Positions 8,120 through 17,461 of a stretch of 64,000 nucleotides of DNA are shown here, in pieces. Position 1 is the first letter of the stretch, and each line of letters begins with the position of its first letter. Source of the DNA: Sporosarcina sp. ACRSM (GTDB lineage Bacteria; Bacillota; Bacilli; Bacillales_A; Planococcaceae); the NCBI RefSeq assembly GCF_022346545.1, contig NZ_JAKRNU010000011.1:62001-126000 (forward strand). Reading direction: 5' to 3'. Under the pieces are notes generated by a model. The model made no database searches, had not been told where the DNA came from, and saw only the letters and a list, made by a program, of their open reading frames with translations. The position numbers and the translations under genes are program-made.

Positions 8120-8974
8120 TCACTCGGCAGTTATAACAACCTCTTCGGGTTTTACGACACCTTCAATAAGCCCATTCTTTTCGCCTCTTAAATATTCATC
8201 AAATAATTGTTCATACGTACCGTCTTCTTGAAGCTTTGCAAGTCCGTCATTTATTTTTTCAAGCAATTCTTTTTTGTCTTTATTGACAGCAATTCCATAA
8301 AATTCACCGGCTAAAATGTCGCCAACAATTGCTGCGTCTGTTTCTTGTTCATTTAAATAATTGATATTGGACGGGTTGTCATAGAGAATCGCGTCGACCC
8401 CGCCATTTTCCATCGTATTATAAGCTGTACTAATATCAGCGTATTGCTTAATATCCTGATCTTTAATACCATTAGCTACCATATAGTTATAAGAAGAAGT
8501 ACCTTTTTGAACACCGATCAACTTTCCTTGTAAATCATCGAAACTTGTAATACCCGAGTCTGGTTTTGTAAGAATAGAAAGACCGGATTCATAGTACGCA
8601 TTCGAGAAGTCAACACTTTCCATTCGTTTATCCGTAATTGAAAGCGCCCCCACAACGACGTCTAATTGGCCGGATTTCAGAGCAGGAACCAGTCCATCGA
8701 ATTGCATCGTCGAAAATTCAACTTCAAAATCTTCCACTTCCGCAATTTTTTCAATCAATGCGATGTCAAAACCAACAAGCTCCCCTTGTTTCTCAGATTC
8801 AAATGGTGGATACGTAGGACTTGTCCCCACCTGTACAACCAATTTCTCTCCATCAGAAGTTGAATCCGGTGCGGAAGAAGAATCGCCTTCTGAAGAAGGT
8901 TTTTCTGCACCACAGGCCGCCATAGCGAAAGCAAAGCCAAAAACGAGTAGTATAAATAACATTGTCTTTTTCAT
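8120..8974 (-). CDS. Family 3 solute-binding lipoprotein for polar amino acids
   Basis: 284 residues. Lipoprotein signal peptide with the lipobox ending at Cys20 (AMAAC), a Ser/Asp/Glu-rich linker, then the SBP_bac_3 domain (about 45-265) with the characteristic sequences TYPPFE, GFDIALIEKIA and AISITDKR-like ALSITDKRMESVDFS. It is anchored outside the membrane and delivers the amino acid to the permease. It is the first gene of the operon and probably the most highly expressed, with the intergenic region of 68 bases before the permease gene. Glutamine, cystine and basic amino acids are all possible; I cannot choose. Confidence 0.92.
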   Translation of the reverse strand: MKKTMLFILLVFGFAFAMAACGAEKPSSEGDSSSAPDSTSDGEKLVVQVGTSPTYPPFESEKQGELVGFDIALIEKIAEVEDFEVEFSTMQFDGLVPALKSGQLDVVVGALSITDKRMESVDFSNAYYESGLSILTKPDSGITSFDDLQGKLIGVQKGTSSYNYMVANGIKDQDIKQYADISTAYNTMENGGVDAILYDNPSNINYLNEQETDAAIVGDILAGEFYGIAVNKDKKELLEKINDGLAKLQEDGTYEQLFDEYLRGEKNGLIEGVVKPEEVVITAE

Positions 8975-9006
8975 ACAAATTCCCCCTTGTCTGTTTCGTA
9001 AAAATG

Positions 9007-9119
9007 TTTTCGGAATGCATATTAAGTTGACTCCACTAGTAATCTTGGTATTCCGCCCCTTTTGATCATTCCGTCAATTGAAAACCGAATAATCCAGTTC
9101 TTTCAGACCATTCCGAAAA
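9007..9119. promoter_or_regulatory. Region upstream of amino-acid ABC operon with spaced inverted repeats
   Basis: The 8975-9223 interval is AT-rich. TTTTCGGAATG (9007-9017) and CATTCCGAAAA (9109-9119) are perfect 11-base inverted copies, with further ATTCCG words at 9052 and 9067. This could be a multi-site operator for the divergent-free ABC promoter. I could not settle on a single promoter here. Confidence 0.3.
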
Positions 9120-9223
9120 GCATGTAATTTAACAATACCATAATATAAAAAGAATGAAAAGTGTTCTTTGAAACCACTAAAATAAGCTGAAATTGTACCC
9201 AGGCTAGGTATCGGCATATCTAG

Positions 9224-9275
9224 ACCAACAGCGTGTGGACAAAGTTATTTTCGGCTTTGTCTACACGCTGTTGGT
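9224..9275. repeat. Very long perfect-stem hairpin
   Basis: ACCAACAGCGTGT-G-GACAAAG (9224-9244) pairs over 21 positions with the right arm at 9255-9275, with one G-T position and a ten-base loop. No T tract follows. It abuts the structured repeat at 9278 and may be an extra module of it. Confidence 0.7.
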
Positions 9276-9277
9276 GT

Positions 9278-9530
9278 ATCAATTACGCCTCGGCGTAATT
9301 GCGTCCAGATTTTGAATTGAGCAAAGCTCAATTAACTCCTTTCAAAATCTGTGACATCCGCGGGCCTACAGGATGTAGGTCATGCAGTCGTTGCGACAGG
9401 ACGTCGCGCACTTAGACTGCCCTCCATTATTCTTTCAGCGAGCGTTTGGACACCCACTGAACAGGAAACAAAACCGGCATTCATCCCGCCACCTATAGAG
9501 GTGGGAGTCTTCTGCTGAATGAAGATAAAC
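9278..9530 (+). repeat. Structured intergenic repeat, copy A1 (longest A form)
   Basis: Contains in order a CAATTACGC/GCGTAATTG hairpin with CTCG loop, a CAGATTTTGA/TCAAAATCTG stem enclosing an ATTGAG/CTCAAT hairpin, an extra branched segment not present in A2 or A3 (CCTACA/TGTAGG and GCAGTC...GACTGC enclosing TGCGAC/GTCGCG), the GTTTGGAC hairpin, CCACCT-ATAG-AGGTGG, and the 3' module ending GAAGATAAAC. No ORF of note. It occupies most of the 616-base gap between the amino-acid ABC operon and the dehydrogenase, just 3' of the latter. Confidence 0.8.
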
Positions 9531-9590
9531 TATAAATTAAGCATTCCCTCAGCCTGTTGCTACAGGATGCCTCCCCGCATATGTATGTCC

Positions 9591-10568
9591 TTATTTTCCT
9601 ACAGGATCGAGCGGGGCTTTCCCCGTTAGAACTGCTACGAGATTTTTCGCTGCCCGCATCGCCATGGCGATTTCCGTTTGAGCTGTCGCTGATCCGATAT
9701 GCGGAACCGTGACGACATTCGGCATGCTGAGCAATGGATTCTGTGGATCCACCGGTTCCTGCTCGAATACGTCCAATCCTGCCGCATGGATATCTCCATT
9801 TTCCAAAGCTCGAATAAGGGCTACCTCATCCACAGTCTGGCCACGGGATATATTAACAAAAACGGCTGATTTTTTCATCAATTTAAATTGTTCTTCCCCG
9901 ATTAAGTGATACGTCTCAGGCGTGAGTGGTGTCATCAGCACGACATAATCTGCTTGCGTTAATAGAGTTTCCAAGTCACAATACGTTGCACTGTATTTCG
10001 CTTCTGCCTCCGGTTTTCGATTCCGGTTATAGTAAAGGACATCCATATTGAAACCAAATTTTGCGCGTCTTGCGATTGCTTCACCGATTCTCCCCATTCC
10101 AATGATTCCGATCGTCGTTCCATTGACATCTTTGCCAAACAACTCTCGGTAATCTGTCGTCCGGTCCCATTTTCCTTCTTTCACAAACCGATCCAATTCA
10201 ACCATACGTCTCGCAGTAGATAAAATGAGACCAAATGCCAAATCGGCAACCGTTTCATCCAACACATGAGGTGTATTCGTTCCAATGACTTGATGTTTTT
10301 CCATCGCTTCCACGTCAAAATTATTATAGCCGACCGATACATTGCTCACGACTTTTAACTGTGGCGCACGCGCAAGTAGCTCCTCATCGATTCGACCGAC
10401 GATCGTACTGCCCCCTGTATATAATCCTTCTATATTAGCAACTTCGTTTAATAGCGTTTCTCTCGGCACCCGTCCATCGCCTTGCCATTGACGGATATCG
10501 CAATGCTCACGCAAAAACGCCTCCACCTCGGCTTGTATCGGATACGTTACATAGATTTTGGGTTTCAT
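9591..10568 (-). CDS. D-isomer specific 2-hydroxyacid dehydrogenase (glyoxylate/gluconate-type)
   Basis: 325 residues from the ATG at 10568 (MKPKIYVTYPIQ); a GTG 45 bases further upstream lacks a ribosome site. Substrate domain at both ends with a central NAD(P)-binding Rossmann fold, GIIGMGRIGEAIARR near residue 150. The catalytic triad is visible: Arg in SRGQTVDE, Glu in EQEPVD and His in VPHIGSAT. Such enzymes reduce glyoxylate, hydroxypyruvate or 2-keto-gluconate. It is monocistronic and leftward, with the structured repeat A1 about 60 bases past its stop. The exact substrate is not determinable; hydroxypyruvate/glyoxylate is a common choice for this subgroup. Confidence 0.88.
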   Translation of the reverse strand: MKPKIYVTYPIQAEVEAFLREHCDIRQWQGDGRVPRETLLNEVANIEGLYTGGSTIVGRIDEELLARAPQLKVVSNVSVGYNNFDVEAMEKHQVIGTNTPHVLDETVADLAFGLILSTARRMVELDRFVKEGKWDRTTDYRELFGKDVNGTTIGIIGMGRIGEAIARRAKFGFNMDVLYYNRNRKPEAEAKYSATYCDLETLLTQADYVVLMTPLTPETYHLIGEEQFKLMKKSAVFVNISRGQTVDEVALIRALENGDIHAAGLDVFEQEPVDPQNPLLSMPNVVTVPHIGSATAQTEIAMAMRAAKNLVAVLTGKAPLDPVGK

Positions 10569-10826
10569 TTTCTCTTCACTTCCCTTTCCGCGAATACTCT
10601 CTCTATTATGCACTATTTCATAAAGTCTGCCATCCCCTCACGCAGATTGAGTCATCGGATAGGGACAGGAATGGTACTGTAACAATTCCGCTCACATATA
10701 AATAGAACAAGTCGTTCTATCCAATCTGTTAAGTCTTACAGGCTAGAAGCTTTATTTTCTATTGCCGTAGTTGTCAGTACACTCGTATGAAATAGATGAG
10801 TTTAGCGCGGAAAGGAGGTTAAGCAA

Positions 10827-11285
10827 TTGAAAAGCAAAAGTGAAATTATGGAGATCATCCGCCAGTTGGAAGATCATATTGCCGATGATTTCGAGGCACA
10901 AGATTTGGATTTCAAGCAATGGAATGATAGATGTAGGGAAGAAAATGTGAAAAAGATGATCCGGTATGCAGTTTGCATGGCAAATGGCGGTGGAGGTAGT
11001 GTAGTTTTTGGTGTAGCCGATCGAATACAAGGGTTAGCAAATGTGTTAAAAGGAGTTCCATTCGATGTGGACATCCCTGAATTAAAACAAAGGATAGCCG
11101 AAAATACAGCCCCTACCTTGATCCCTTCATTTGAAGAAATCTTTTATAACGATTATTCGATCAGGCTATTAGTCATGAATATTTTTCCTGAAACACCGCC
11201 TTATACGACGACTGACGGTTCTGCTACCATCCGGAAAGGAAAAGAGTGCCTACCGTATAAGATTATCAAGGGAAATAAGTACTAG
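10827..11285 (+). CDS. Small stand-alone AlbA_2 (Schlafen-type) domain protein
   Basis: 152 residues from a TTG start preceded by AAAGGAGG. The AlbA_2 putative nucleic-acid-binding domain covers most of the protein: DLDFKQWND near residue 30, ANGGGGSVVFGVAD near residue 51 and a terminal SATIRKG segment. Family members usually carry long C-terminal helix-turn-helix or ATPase domains and act as regulators or in phage defence; here none follows, so the domain stands alone. It is flanked by unrelated genes in other orientations and transcribed alone. Function unknown; RNA or DNA binding is inferred from the family. Confidence 0.72.
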   Translation: MKSKSEIMEIIRQLEDHIADDFEAQDLDFKQWNDRCREENVKKMIRYAVCMANGGGGSVVFGVADRIQGLANVLKGVPFDVDIPELKQRIAENTAPTLIPSFEEIFYNDYSIRLLVMNIFPETPPYTTTDGSATIRKGKECLPYKIIKGNKY

Positions 11286-11469
11286 TATTCTGAATATTCA
11301 TTAATTCAAACGGAACATTCATTTATGTGCAATCTGGTACTATCGTTTATTTCATATTTTTCCAAACAATGCTATAATCCTCGTAGACAACTATATTTTT
11401 CTAACTCGTATGCTAGTTGAAAACGAAAAACTACTAGCGTGTGAGAGAAAGAAACTGAGGAGGAAAAGC

Positions 11470-13083
11470 ATGAGATTCGTTAAAGTATTAGCATCTATTT
11501 TTATCCTATTCGCTTTACTAATTCCCACGAAAGCAGATGCTGCAACAAAGTTTAAAGATGTATCTCAAGATTTCTGGGCAGCAGAACAAATTTATCAGTT
11601 TACTGATAAAGGTGTAATCCGCGGCTATGAAGATGGGACATTTCGTCCCAATCAACACATTACTCGCGCGCAAGCTGCAAGTATTCTAACAAGGGTTCTT
11701 CAATTAGAAACGGAAAACTTACCGCCAATCGATTATAAGGATATTAAGAAAAGCTATTCTTCGTATAACGCCATTGCAGCCATTACAAATGCAGGGATTA
11801 TGCAGGGTAATAACGGGAACTTCAAACCGAATGATCCACTTACCCGCGCGCAAATGGCGACAATCTTAACAAATGCTTTTGAATTAAAAGGCAACAAAAC
11901 TGCAGCATTTAAAGATGTTCCTAAAGAACATTCTGCCTACGCTGCCATTGATGCAATTTTTGCCAATCAAGTAACGACAGGTTATCAAGACCAAACATTT
12001 AAACCAGGTCAGCCGACGACACGGGCACAATTCGTTACATTTCTGTCACGTTCGATCGATCAACGTCCATCTGTTTCCGCGTTGTTGAAAAAAGCTTATG
12101 CAAATGAGCAAACGATTGACGCTTATGAGTTCGATGGAAATGTCAAGTTCGGCCTTACGCTACCAGAAACATTAAACTCACCAGAAACTGGTATGATTAT
12201 GGATATGCTAAAAGATATCAAGATTGACGTTACTGGAGCATATCAAAAAGATCCTATGATGTTGGAAGCAAATGTCGCGCTTACACTTTCAGGTGATATG
12301 CAAACAACGATCAGTATGCCGATTGTGATGACGGAAGATACGATGTGGTTTAAACTTCCAAACACACCACTTGCTCCTCTACCTGAGGAATTGGTTGGAA
12401 AGTATATTGAGTTTGACTTGAAGGAATTACAAGAACTTGAAGGTCAACCAGCCGGTTCGTTGGATATCGATTTGCAAACGGAACTTGCACTCGCAATCAA
12501 TCAATTATTCGTAGATCAGTTTGCAGATGACTTTTACAACGCTGTTGAAAGTGACGCACTTACAGTACCTAATGAGATCGATGTCAAACAGGTTGTTAAA
12601 TTTGAATTAACAAATGAGAGTTTACAGCCATTTGTTGAACGATTAATGACAGGCTTTTTACCACAGTTCTTTGAATTGGTCCAAGACCCTCAATATATGG
12701 ACGCACTTGGATTAACTATTGAAGACATTCAAGCAGCTCAAGAAGGCATTAAAGAAATCAGCGCTAACATCGAGGAAATTGTTCAACAAATCAATCAGGT
12801 AGTATCAATCAATACGTTTGAACAATATGTCGTCATCGATCAAAATGACTTCATCGCCTATGATTTGATGAATCTGGATCTCGATATTACAGTAGATGAG
12901 GAAACGTTCGGCATTAAAATCTCGTCAACTCAATCAAAATCTAACATCAACGGGAATGTACCATTCGCAATAGGCATTCCGAATGCTGCGGATGTCATTA
13001 CATCGGATGAGCTTGAAAAACTGTTTGAAATTGAGTATGAAGATGAGCTTGAAGCCATCAATCCAGAATTGGAAATAAAGTGA
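11470..13083 (+). CDS. Exported protein with three N-terminal S-layer homology domains
   Basis: 537 residues from the ATG at 11470, which follows GAGGAGG with proper spacing; the frame upstream is not needed. A signal peptide (residues 1-24, cut after ADA) leads to three SLH domains (about 28-78, 92-142 and 152-203), each with the FKDV..., GI..GY/G and LTRAQ landmarks that bind pyruvylated secondary wall polymer. The remaining 330 residues are acidic, beta-rich looking and rich in alternating hydrophobics, without a domain I can name with confidence (some resemblance in style to DUF6612/lipoprotein-carrier folds). Cell-surface location is secure; function is unknown. A bidirectional terminator follows. 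Confidence 0.85.
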   Translation: MRFVKVLASIFILFALLIPTKADAATKFKDVSQDFWAAEQIYQFTDKGVIRGYEDGTFRPNQHITRAQAASILTRVLQLETENLPPIDYKDIKKSYSSYNAIAAITNAGIMQGNNGNFKPNDPLTRAQMATILTNAFELKGNKTAAFKDVPKEHSAYAAIDAIFANQVTTGYQDQTFKPGQPTTRAQFVTFLSRSIDQRPSVSALLKKAYANEQTIDAYEFDGNVKFGLTLPETLNSPETGMIMDMLKDIKIDVTGAYQKDPMMLEANVALTLSGDMQTTISMPIVMTEDTMWFKLPNTPLAPLPEELVGKYIEFDLKELQELEGQPAGSLDIDLQTELALAINQLFVDQFADDFYNAVESDALTVPNEIDVKQVVKFELTNESLQPFVERLMTGFLPQFFELVQDPQYMDALGLTIEDIQAAQEGIKEISANIEEIVQQINQVVSINTFEQYVVIDQNDFIAYDLMNLDLDITVDEETFGIKISSTQSKSNINGNVPFAIGIPNAADVITSDELEKLFEIEYEDELEAINPELEIK

Positions 13084-13131
13084 CCGTCTGAGTCACTCAT
13101 TCCATTCTGTCAGCTTAGTGAGCCATATCCT

Positions 13132-13166
13132 AAAAGCCCTTCGATTTTCGGTCGAAGGGCTTTTTT
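13132..13166. terminator. Bidirectional intrinsic terminator
   Basis: AAAAGCCCTTCG (13132-13143) pairs with CGAAGGGCTTTTTT ending at 13166. Placed between the convergent SLH gene and the oxidoreductase gene. Confidence 0.9.
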
Positions 13167-13185
13167 CATTACAAAAACGTACTTT

Positions 13186-14250
13186 TTAACCTCGTGTATT
13201 TTCCGTTTCTTCCTCCCAACGCCCGATTTCCGCTTTTACAATCGGCGCCACTTCTGTTCCTAACAGTTCAATCGCCCGCAACACTTCATCATGCGGCATG
13301 GAACCGACAGGTACGTGGAGCATGAAACGTTCAACACCGACATTTTTACGCAGGAAGATAATTTTTTCCGCGACAGTTTCCGCATCACCGACATACAAAG
13401 CGCCTTCCAAACTGCTGGCCGCCTCGAAAGTGTTACGCGTATAAGGTCCCCAACCACGTTCTCTCCCTAACACATTCATCGCTTGTGCGGTGGATGGGAA
13501 AAACTTGTCTTTTGCCTCGGCAGTTGTTTCCCCTACGAAACCGTGCGAATGGGAAGCAACCTTCAGTTTTGAAACGTCATGACCCGCCTGTTTTGCGGCT
13601 TGCTTATATAACTCGACGACCCGTGCAAACTGCAGCGGACTCCCTCCGATAATTGCAAGCACGAGTGGCAAGCCAAGAATCCCTGCACGTACAGCGGATT
13701 GTGGGGTGCCGCCGCTGGCAATCCAAATCGGTAAACGGTCATGATCCGGTCGAGGATAAACACCGAGATTAGGAATGGAAGGACGGTGATTTCCATTCCA
13801 TGTCACTTTTTCCGATTCGTTAATTTTCAGTAATAACTCCAATTTCTCATCAAATAATTCATCATAATCTTGTAAGTCATAACCGAAAAGGGGAAACGAT
13901 TCGATAAATGAACCACGCCCAGCCATGATTTCTGCACGCCCATTCGAAATAGCATCGACTGTTGCAAATTGTTGATACAAACGGACCGGATCATCTGATG
14001 AAAGGACAGATACAGCACTCGTCAGTTTAATCTGTTTCGTCTGTGCCGCTGCCGCAGCAAGCAAAACAGCCGGTGAAGAACAAGCATAATCCGCACGATG
14101 ATGCTCACCTACTCCAAATACGTCCAATCCAACCTGATCCGCTAAGACGATTTCCTCCACCACTTCCCGTATCCGTTCCGCATGGCTCGTCACTTTCCCT
14201 GTTTCGACATCCGGTGTCGTTTCAACAAACGTTGTTACGCCAATTTCCAT
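13186..14250 (-). CDS. LLM-class flavin-dependent oxidoreductase (bacterial luciferase-like)
   Basis: 354 residues from the ATG at 14250, preceded by GAGGAGG with suitable spacing; the 20-codon upstream extension has no ribosome site. A luciferase-like monooxygenase TIM barrel: MEIGVTTFVE at the start, GVGEHHRADYACSSP near residue 48, LTSAVSVLSSDDPVRLYQQFATVD near 85 and GRGSFIESFPLFG near 115 are typical of the YtmO/YwcH-type group that uses reduced FMN. The substrate is unknown. It is monocistronic, leftward, and lies between the gnd operon end and the SLH gene. Confidence 0.88.
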   Translation of the reverse strand: MEIGVTTFVETTPDVETGKVTSHAERIREVVEEIVLADQVGLDVFGVGEHHRADYACSSPAVLLAAAAAQTKQIKLTSAVSVLSSDDPVRLYQQFATVDAISNGRAEIMAGRGSFIESFPLFGYDLQDYDELFDEKLELLLKINESEKVTWNGNHRPSIPNLGVYPRPDHDRLPIWIASGGTPQSAVRAGILGLPLVLAIIGGSPLQFARVVELYKQAAKQAGHDVSKLKVASHSHGFVGETTAEAKDKFFPSTAQAMNVLGRERGWGPYTRNTFEAASSLEGALYVGDAETVAEKIIFLRKNVGVERFMLHVPVGSMPHDEVLRAIELLGTEVAPIVKAEIGRWEEETENTRG

Positions 14251-14383
14251 TATGATTGCCTCCTCAATTACGATCATTACGCTAACTAATTCAAAGTATA
14301 ATTGAAGCAAAATGGCTTGTATAGGAACTAGGTCCCATACTGTCCAACCATCTCTGGTCGCGTAAAGAATAGCGCCTTATCCT

Positions 14384-15787
14384 TTACTTCCAATTCGTAT
14401 GGAACGTTCCTTCCATATCTGTACGTTCATACGTATGCGCACCAAAATAGTCACGCTGTGCTTGCAATAGGTTCGCACTGGATTCGGCTGTACGGTAACT
14501 ATCATAATACGTAAGTGATGCACTCATGGCTGGAAACGACATACCAGATATCACACTTTCGACTACAACTTTTCTTAAACTGCTCTGGTATTCATTCGCT
14601 TTTTCTACAAAATAAGGTGCAACCAACAAATTCGCAATGTTTGCTTGTCCATCATAAGCTTCACTAATCGTGTTTAGAAATTCTGCCCGTATGATACAAC
14701 CACCGCGGAATATAAGAGCGATGTCTTTTAATGGCAAATCCCAATCATTCAGTTCTGAAGTCTTTTTATATTGAGTAAACCCTTGTGCGTATGCACAAAT
14801 TTTCCCCATATATAAGGCTTGCCTTACAGTTTCAATCCATATGTCTTGATCTAACTCTTCACCCTTACCTACTGGTCCTGTTAATATACTTGCCGCATGG
14901 ACCCGTTCTCCTTTTAAATGGGAGAGGTAACGTGCAAATAACGATTCCGTAATAATAGACACTGGGACACCATTGTCGATTGCTTGGATGCTCGTCCACT
15001 TGCCGGTACCATTTTGACCTGTTTGATCGAGGATTACATCGATAAGTGGCAATCCAGTTTTATCATCCTGCTTTCTTAATATATCAGCAGTGATTTCAAT
15101 TAAATAACTTTTCAATTCTCCCTGATTCCACGTTTCAAAAATATCCGCAATTTCATCCAAAGGAAGCTGTAATCGCGTTCTTAGAAAAGTATATGCTTCC
15201 GCAATCAACTGCATATCTGCGTACTCGATCCCATTGTGCACCATTTTCACAAAATGACCTGCACCTTTCGGACCGATATAAACACAGCAAGGATCCCCTT
15301 CAACTTGAGCGGCTATTTTTGTTAAAATAGGTGCCACTTTTGCATACACTTCTTTATCACCGCCCGGCATAATTGACGGACCCTTTAAAGCGCCTTCTTC
15401 CCCGCCTGAAACGCCAATTCCTAAATAATCGATTCCTTTGGACTTCAGTTCGTCAAATCTCCGTGCAGTGTCTTTGTAATTGGAATTGCCGCCATCCATG
15501 ATGATGTCCCCTTGCTCAAGATAAGGGAGTAGTGAATGAATCACTGTATCGACAACTTCGCCAGCTGTCACCATAAGAAAAATTTTTCTCGGTGACTGTA
15601 AAGACTGTACAAACTGTTGTATCTCATAATAGGGAGTAATCTGTTTGTCTTCACTTTTTTGTAAAAGTAAATCTGTTAAATCTCTTGTGTAATTATAGAC
15701 TGCTACTTTTTCACCTTTACTTGCCATATTTAATGCAATGCTACTGCCCATTACCCCTAGCCCTATAACCCCAATCGTATTACTCAT
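14384..15787 (-). CDS. gnd: 6-phosphogluconate dehydrogenase, decarboxylating
   Basis: 467 residues, full length. Rossmann motif GLGVMGSSIALNMA at the N terminus, the catalytic lysine in GAGHFVKMVHNGIEYADMQ (near residue 185) and the C-terminal domain ending in YERTDMEGTFHTNW. It converts 6-phosphogluconate to ribulose-5-phosphate and CO2 with NAD(P)+. Its start lies within the last eight bases of gntK, so it is coupled to gluconokinase: together they take gluconate into the pentose phosphate pathway, as gntZ does in B. subtilis. It is the last gene of the long leftward sugar-acid locus; no clear terminator is seen after it. Confidence 0.95.
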   Translation of the reverse strand: MSNTIGVIGLGVMGSSIALNMASKGEKVAVYNYTRDLTDLLLQKSEDKQITPYYEIQQFVQSLQSPRKIFLMVTAGEVVDTVIHSLLPYLEQGDIIMDGGNSNYKDTARRFDELKSKGIDYLGIGVSGGEEGALKGPSIMPGGDKEVYAKVAPILTKIAAQVEGDPCCVYIGPKGAGHFVKMVHNGIEYADMQLIAEAYTFLRTRLQLPLDEIADIFETWNQGELKSYLIEITADILRKQDDKTGLPLIDVILDQTGQNGTGKWTSIQAIDNGVPVSIITESLFARYLSHLKGERVHAASILTGPVGKGEELDQDIWIETVRQALYMGKICAYAQGFTQYKKTSELNDWDLPLKDIALIFRGGCIIRAEFLNTISEAYDGQANIANLLVAPYFVEKANEYQSSLRKVVVESVISGMSFPAMSASLTYYDSYRTAESSANLLQAQRDYFGAHTYERTDMEGTFHTNWK

Positions 15788-17351
15788 AGTTTTTGTCCCC
15801 CTTTTGCTTGTATTGTGTTAAGCTTCTTTGATAGGTAGCGATACTTTCATATTCATGCCCCAAAACTCTAGACACATTGATGAATATCGGTAGCAGTTTT
15901 ACATACTCCTCCACAGCGGACTCTACAGGTGTGTGTTTATACGTACTGCCTATCATGTCCGACACCACATCAAATGATTCGACTTTTCCAATAGCAAATA
16001 ACCCCAAGATACAAGCGCCCAGACATGAGCTTTCATAACTTTCTGGAACAGTCACTTCCAAATCGAAGATATCTGCCATCATTTGGCGCCATATGGCGGA
16101 CCTTGCGAACCCTCCTGTTGCTTGAATGCGAGTTACAGGTTCATCCATCACTTCTAATAAAGCCAAAAACACTGTGTAAAGATTGTAAATTACACCTTCA
16201 AGAGCTGCTCGAATCATATGCTCTTTCTTATGCGATAGCGTTAAACCAAAAAACGTTCCACGAACATCCGGATTCCATAAAGGAGCGCGTTCACCTGCTA
16301 GATAAGGATGAAATAACAAGCCATCTGATCCCGGTCTAACACGTTCAGCAATCTTTGTTAAAACTTCATAAGGATCTATACCCAATCTTTTCGCTGTTTC
16401 CACTTCTGCTGATGCAAATTCATCCCGAATCCAACGAAGGACCATTCCACCATTGTTTACAGGTCCACCAATCACCCAATGTTTTTCAGTTAATGCATAG
16501 CAAAATATTCGTCCTTTTTCATCTGTTTGAGGCCGATCAATGACTGTCCTTATGGCGCCGCTCGTACCAATCGTTACGGCTACTTCTCCCTTACCAATCG
16601 CATTCACCCCTATATTCGAAAGCACGCCATCGCTCGCGCCAATGACAAATGGAGTTTGTGCATGAATACCGAGCTTTTTGGCAATTCCCGGATCACAATT
16701 TGTAAACAACTCGGTTGTCGGCACAAGTTCAGATAATTGCTCCCGCGTAACGCCCGCGATTGCCAATGCTTCCTCATCCCAATCCAGTTCTTTCAAATTC
16801 ATCATGCCCATTGCGGAGGCCAAGGAATAGTCCACAACATATCGGTCAAAGAACTTTTTAAAGATATATTCTTTAATACCAATATATTTTCTTGTCTTTA
16901 TCGCAATTTCAGACCGGTCATGTACGATCCAAGCAATTTTGCTTAATGGGGACATCGGATGGAGCGGTGTTCCCGTTCGTTTGTACACTTCATGACCATT
17001 CAACTCTTCCTTTATTTTACGCGTCCAAGCTTCACTCCGATTGTCTGCCCAAGTAATACATGGTGTTAACGGATGATCATTTTCATCCATCGCAATGACG
17101 CTATGCATCGCACTACTAAAAGAAATGAACAATAGCTCTTCCGGTGCGATTTGGGAGTGGTTCATAATAGCAGAAACGGCTTGTAATACAGCTTGATATA
17201 TTTCCTCTGGGTTCTGTTCCGCTGTAGAAGGATCTGGCGTATGAAGCGGATAACCGATATTCTCTTGCCGGATAATTTCACCTTGTTCAGAAAACAAAAC
17301 TGCTTTCGTACTTGTCGTGCCAATATCTACACCTAACATATAGTTTGTCAT
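15780..17351 (-). CDS. gntK: Gluconokinase (FGGY family)
   Basis: 523 residues from the ATG at 17351 (MTNYMLGVDIGTTSTKAV), with GGGAG eight bases upstream. FGGY kinase fold: phosphate-1 motif GVDIGTTSTK at the N terminus, catalytic Asp in ITWADNRSE near residue 92, GTSGAIR near 265 and GGFARSAIWRQMMADIFD near 435. It phosphorylates gluconate to 6-phosphogluconate, feeding the coupled gnd gene. It lies downstream of gntP, separated by an intrinsic terminator-like hairpin at 17412-17446, so its level may be set by partial read-through or by an unseen promoter. Substrate assignment rests on the gntP and gnd neighbours as well as similarity. Confidence 0.93.
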   Translation of the reverse strand: MTNYMLGVDIGTTSTKAVLFSEQGEIIRQENIGYPLHTPDPSTAEQNPEEIYQAVLQAVSAIMNHSQIAPEELLFISFSSAMHSVIAMDENDHPLTPCITWADNRSEAWTRKIKEELNGHEVYKRTGTPLHPMSPLSKIAWIVHDRSEIAIKTRKYIGIKEYIFKKFFDRYVVDYSLASAMGMMNLKELDWDEEALAIAGVTREQLSELVPTTELFTNCDPGIAKKLGIHAQTPFVIGASDGVLSNIGVNAIGKGEVAVTIGTSGAIRTVIDRPQTDEKGRIFCYALTEKHWVIGGPVNNGGMVLRWIRDEFASAEVETAKRLGIDPYEVLTKIAERVRPGSDGLLFHPYLAGERAPLWNPDVRGTFFGLTLSHKKEHMIRAALEGVIYNLYTVFLALLEVMDEPVTRIQATGGFARSAIWRQMMADIFDLEVTVPESYESSCLGACILGLFAIGKVESFDVVSDMIGSTYKHTPVESAVEEYVKLLPIFINVSRVLGHEYESIATYQRSLTQYKQKGDKNYE

Positions 17352-17411
17352 CTTTGTTACTCCCATCCTTTCATACGTATTTATTGTACACATAATTCTA
17401 GATGTCTACAT

Positions 17412-17446
17412 AAAAAGACCTGCAGATATTTTACTTTCTACAGGTC
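17412..17446 (-). terminator. Terminator or attenuator between gntP and gntK
   Basis: Read leftward, GACCTGTAG...CTGCAGGTC is followed by TTTTT. It falls inside the gntP-gntK-gnd unit, so either it partly reduces downstream expression or gntK has its own promoter. Confidence 0.65.
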
Positions 17447-17461
17447 ATCCTTTTATGCTAA

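Noticed and set aside
8975-9223. T-box or other riboswitch before the amino-acid ABC operon
   Set aside because: No specifier hairpin or T-box sequence; only inverted ATTCCG words are present.
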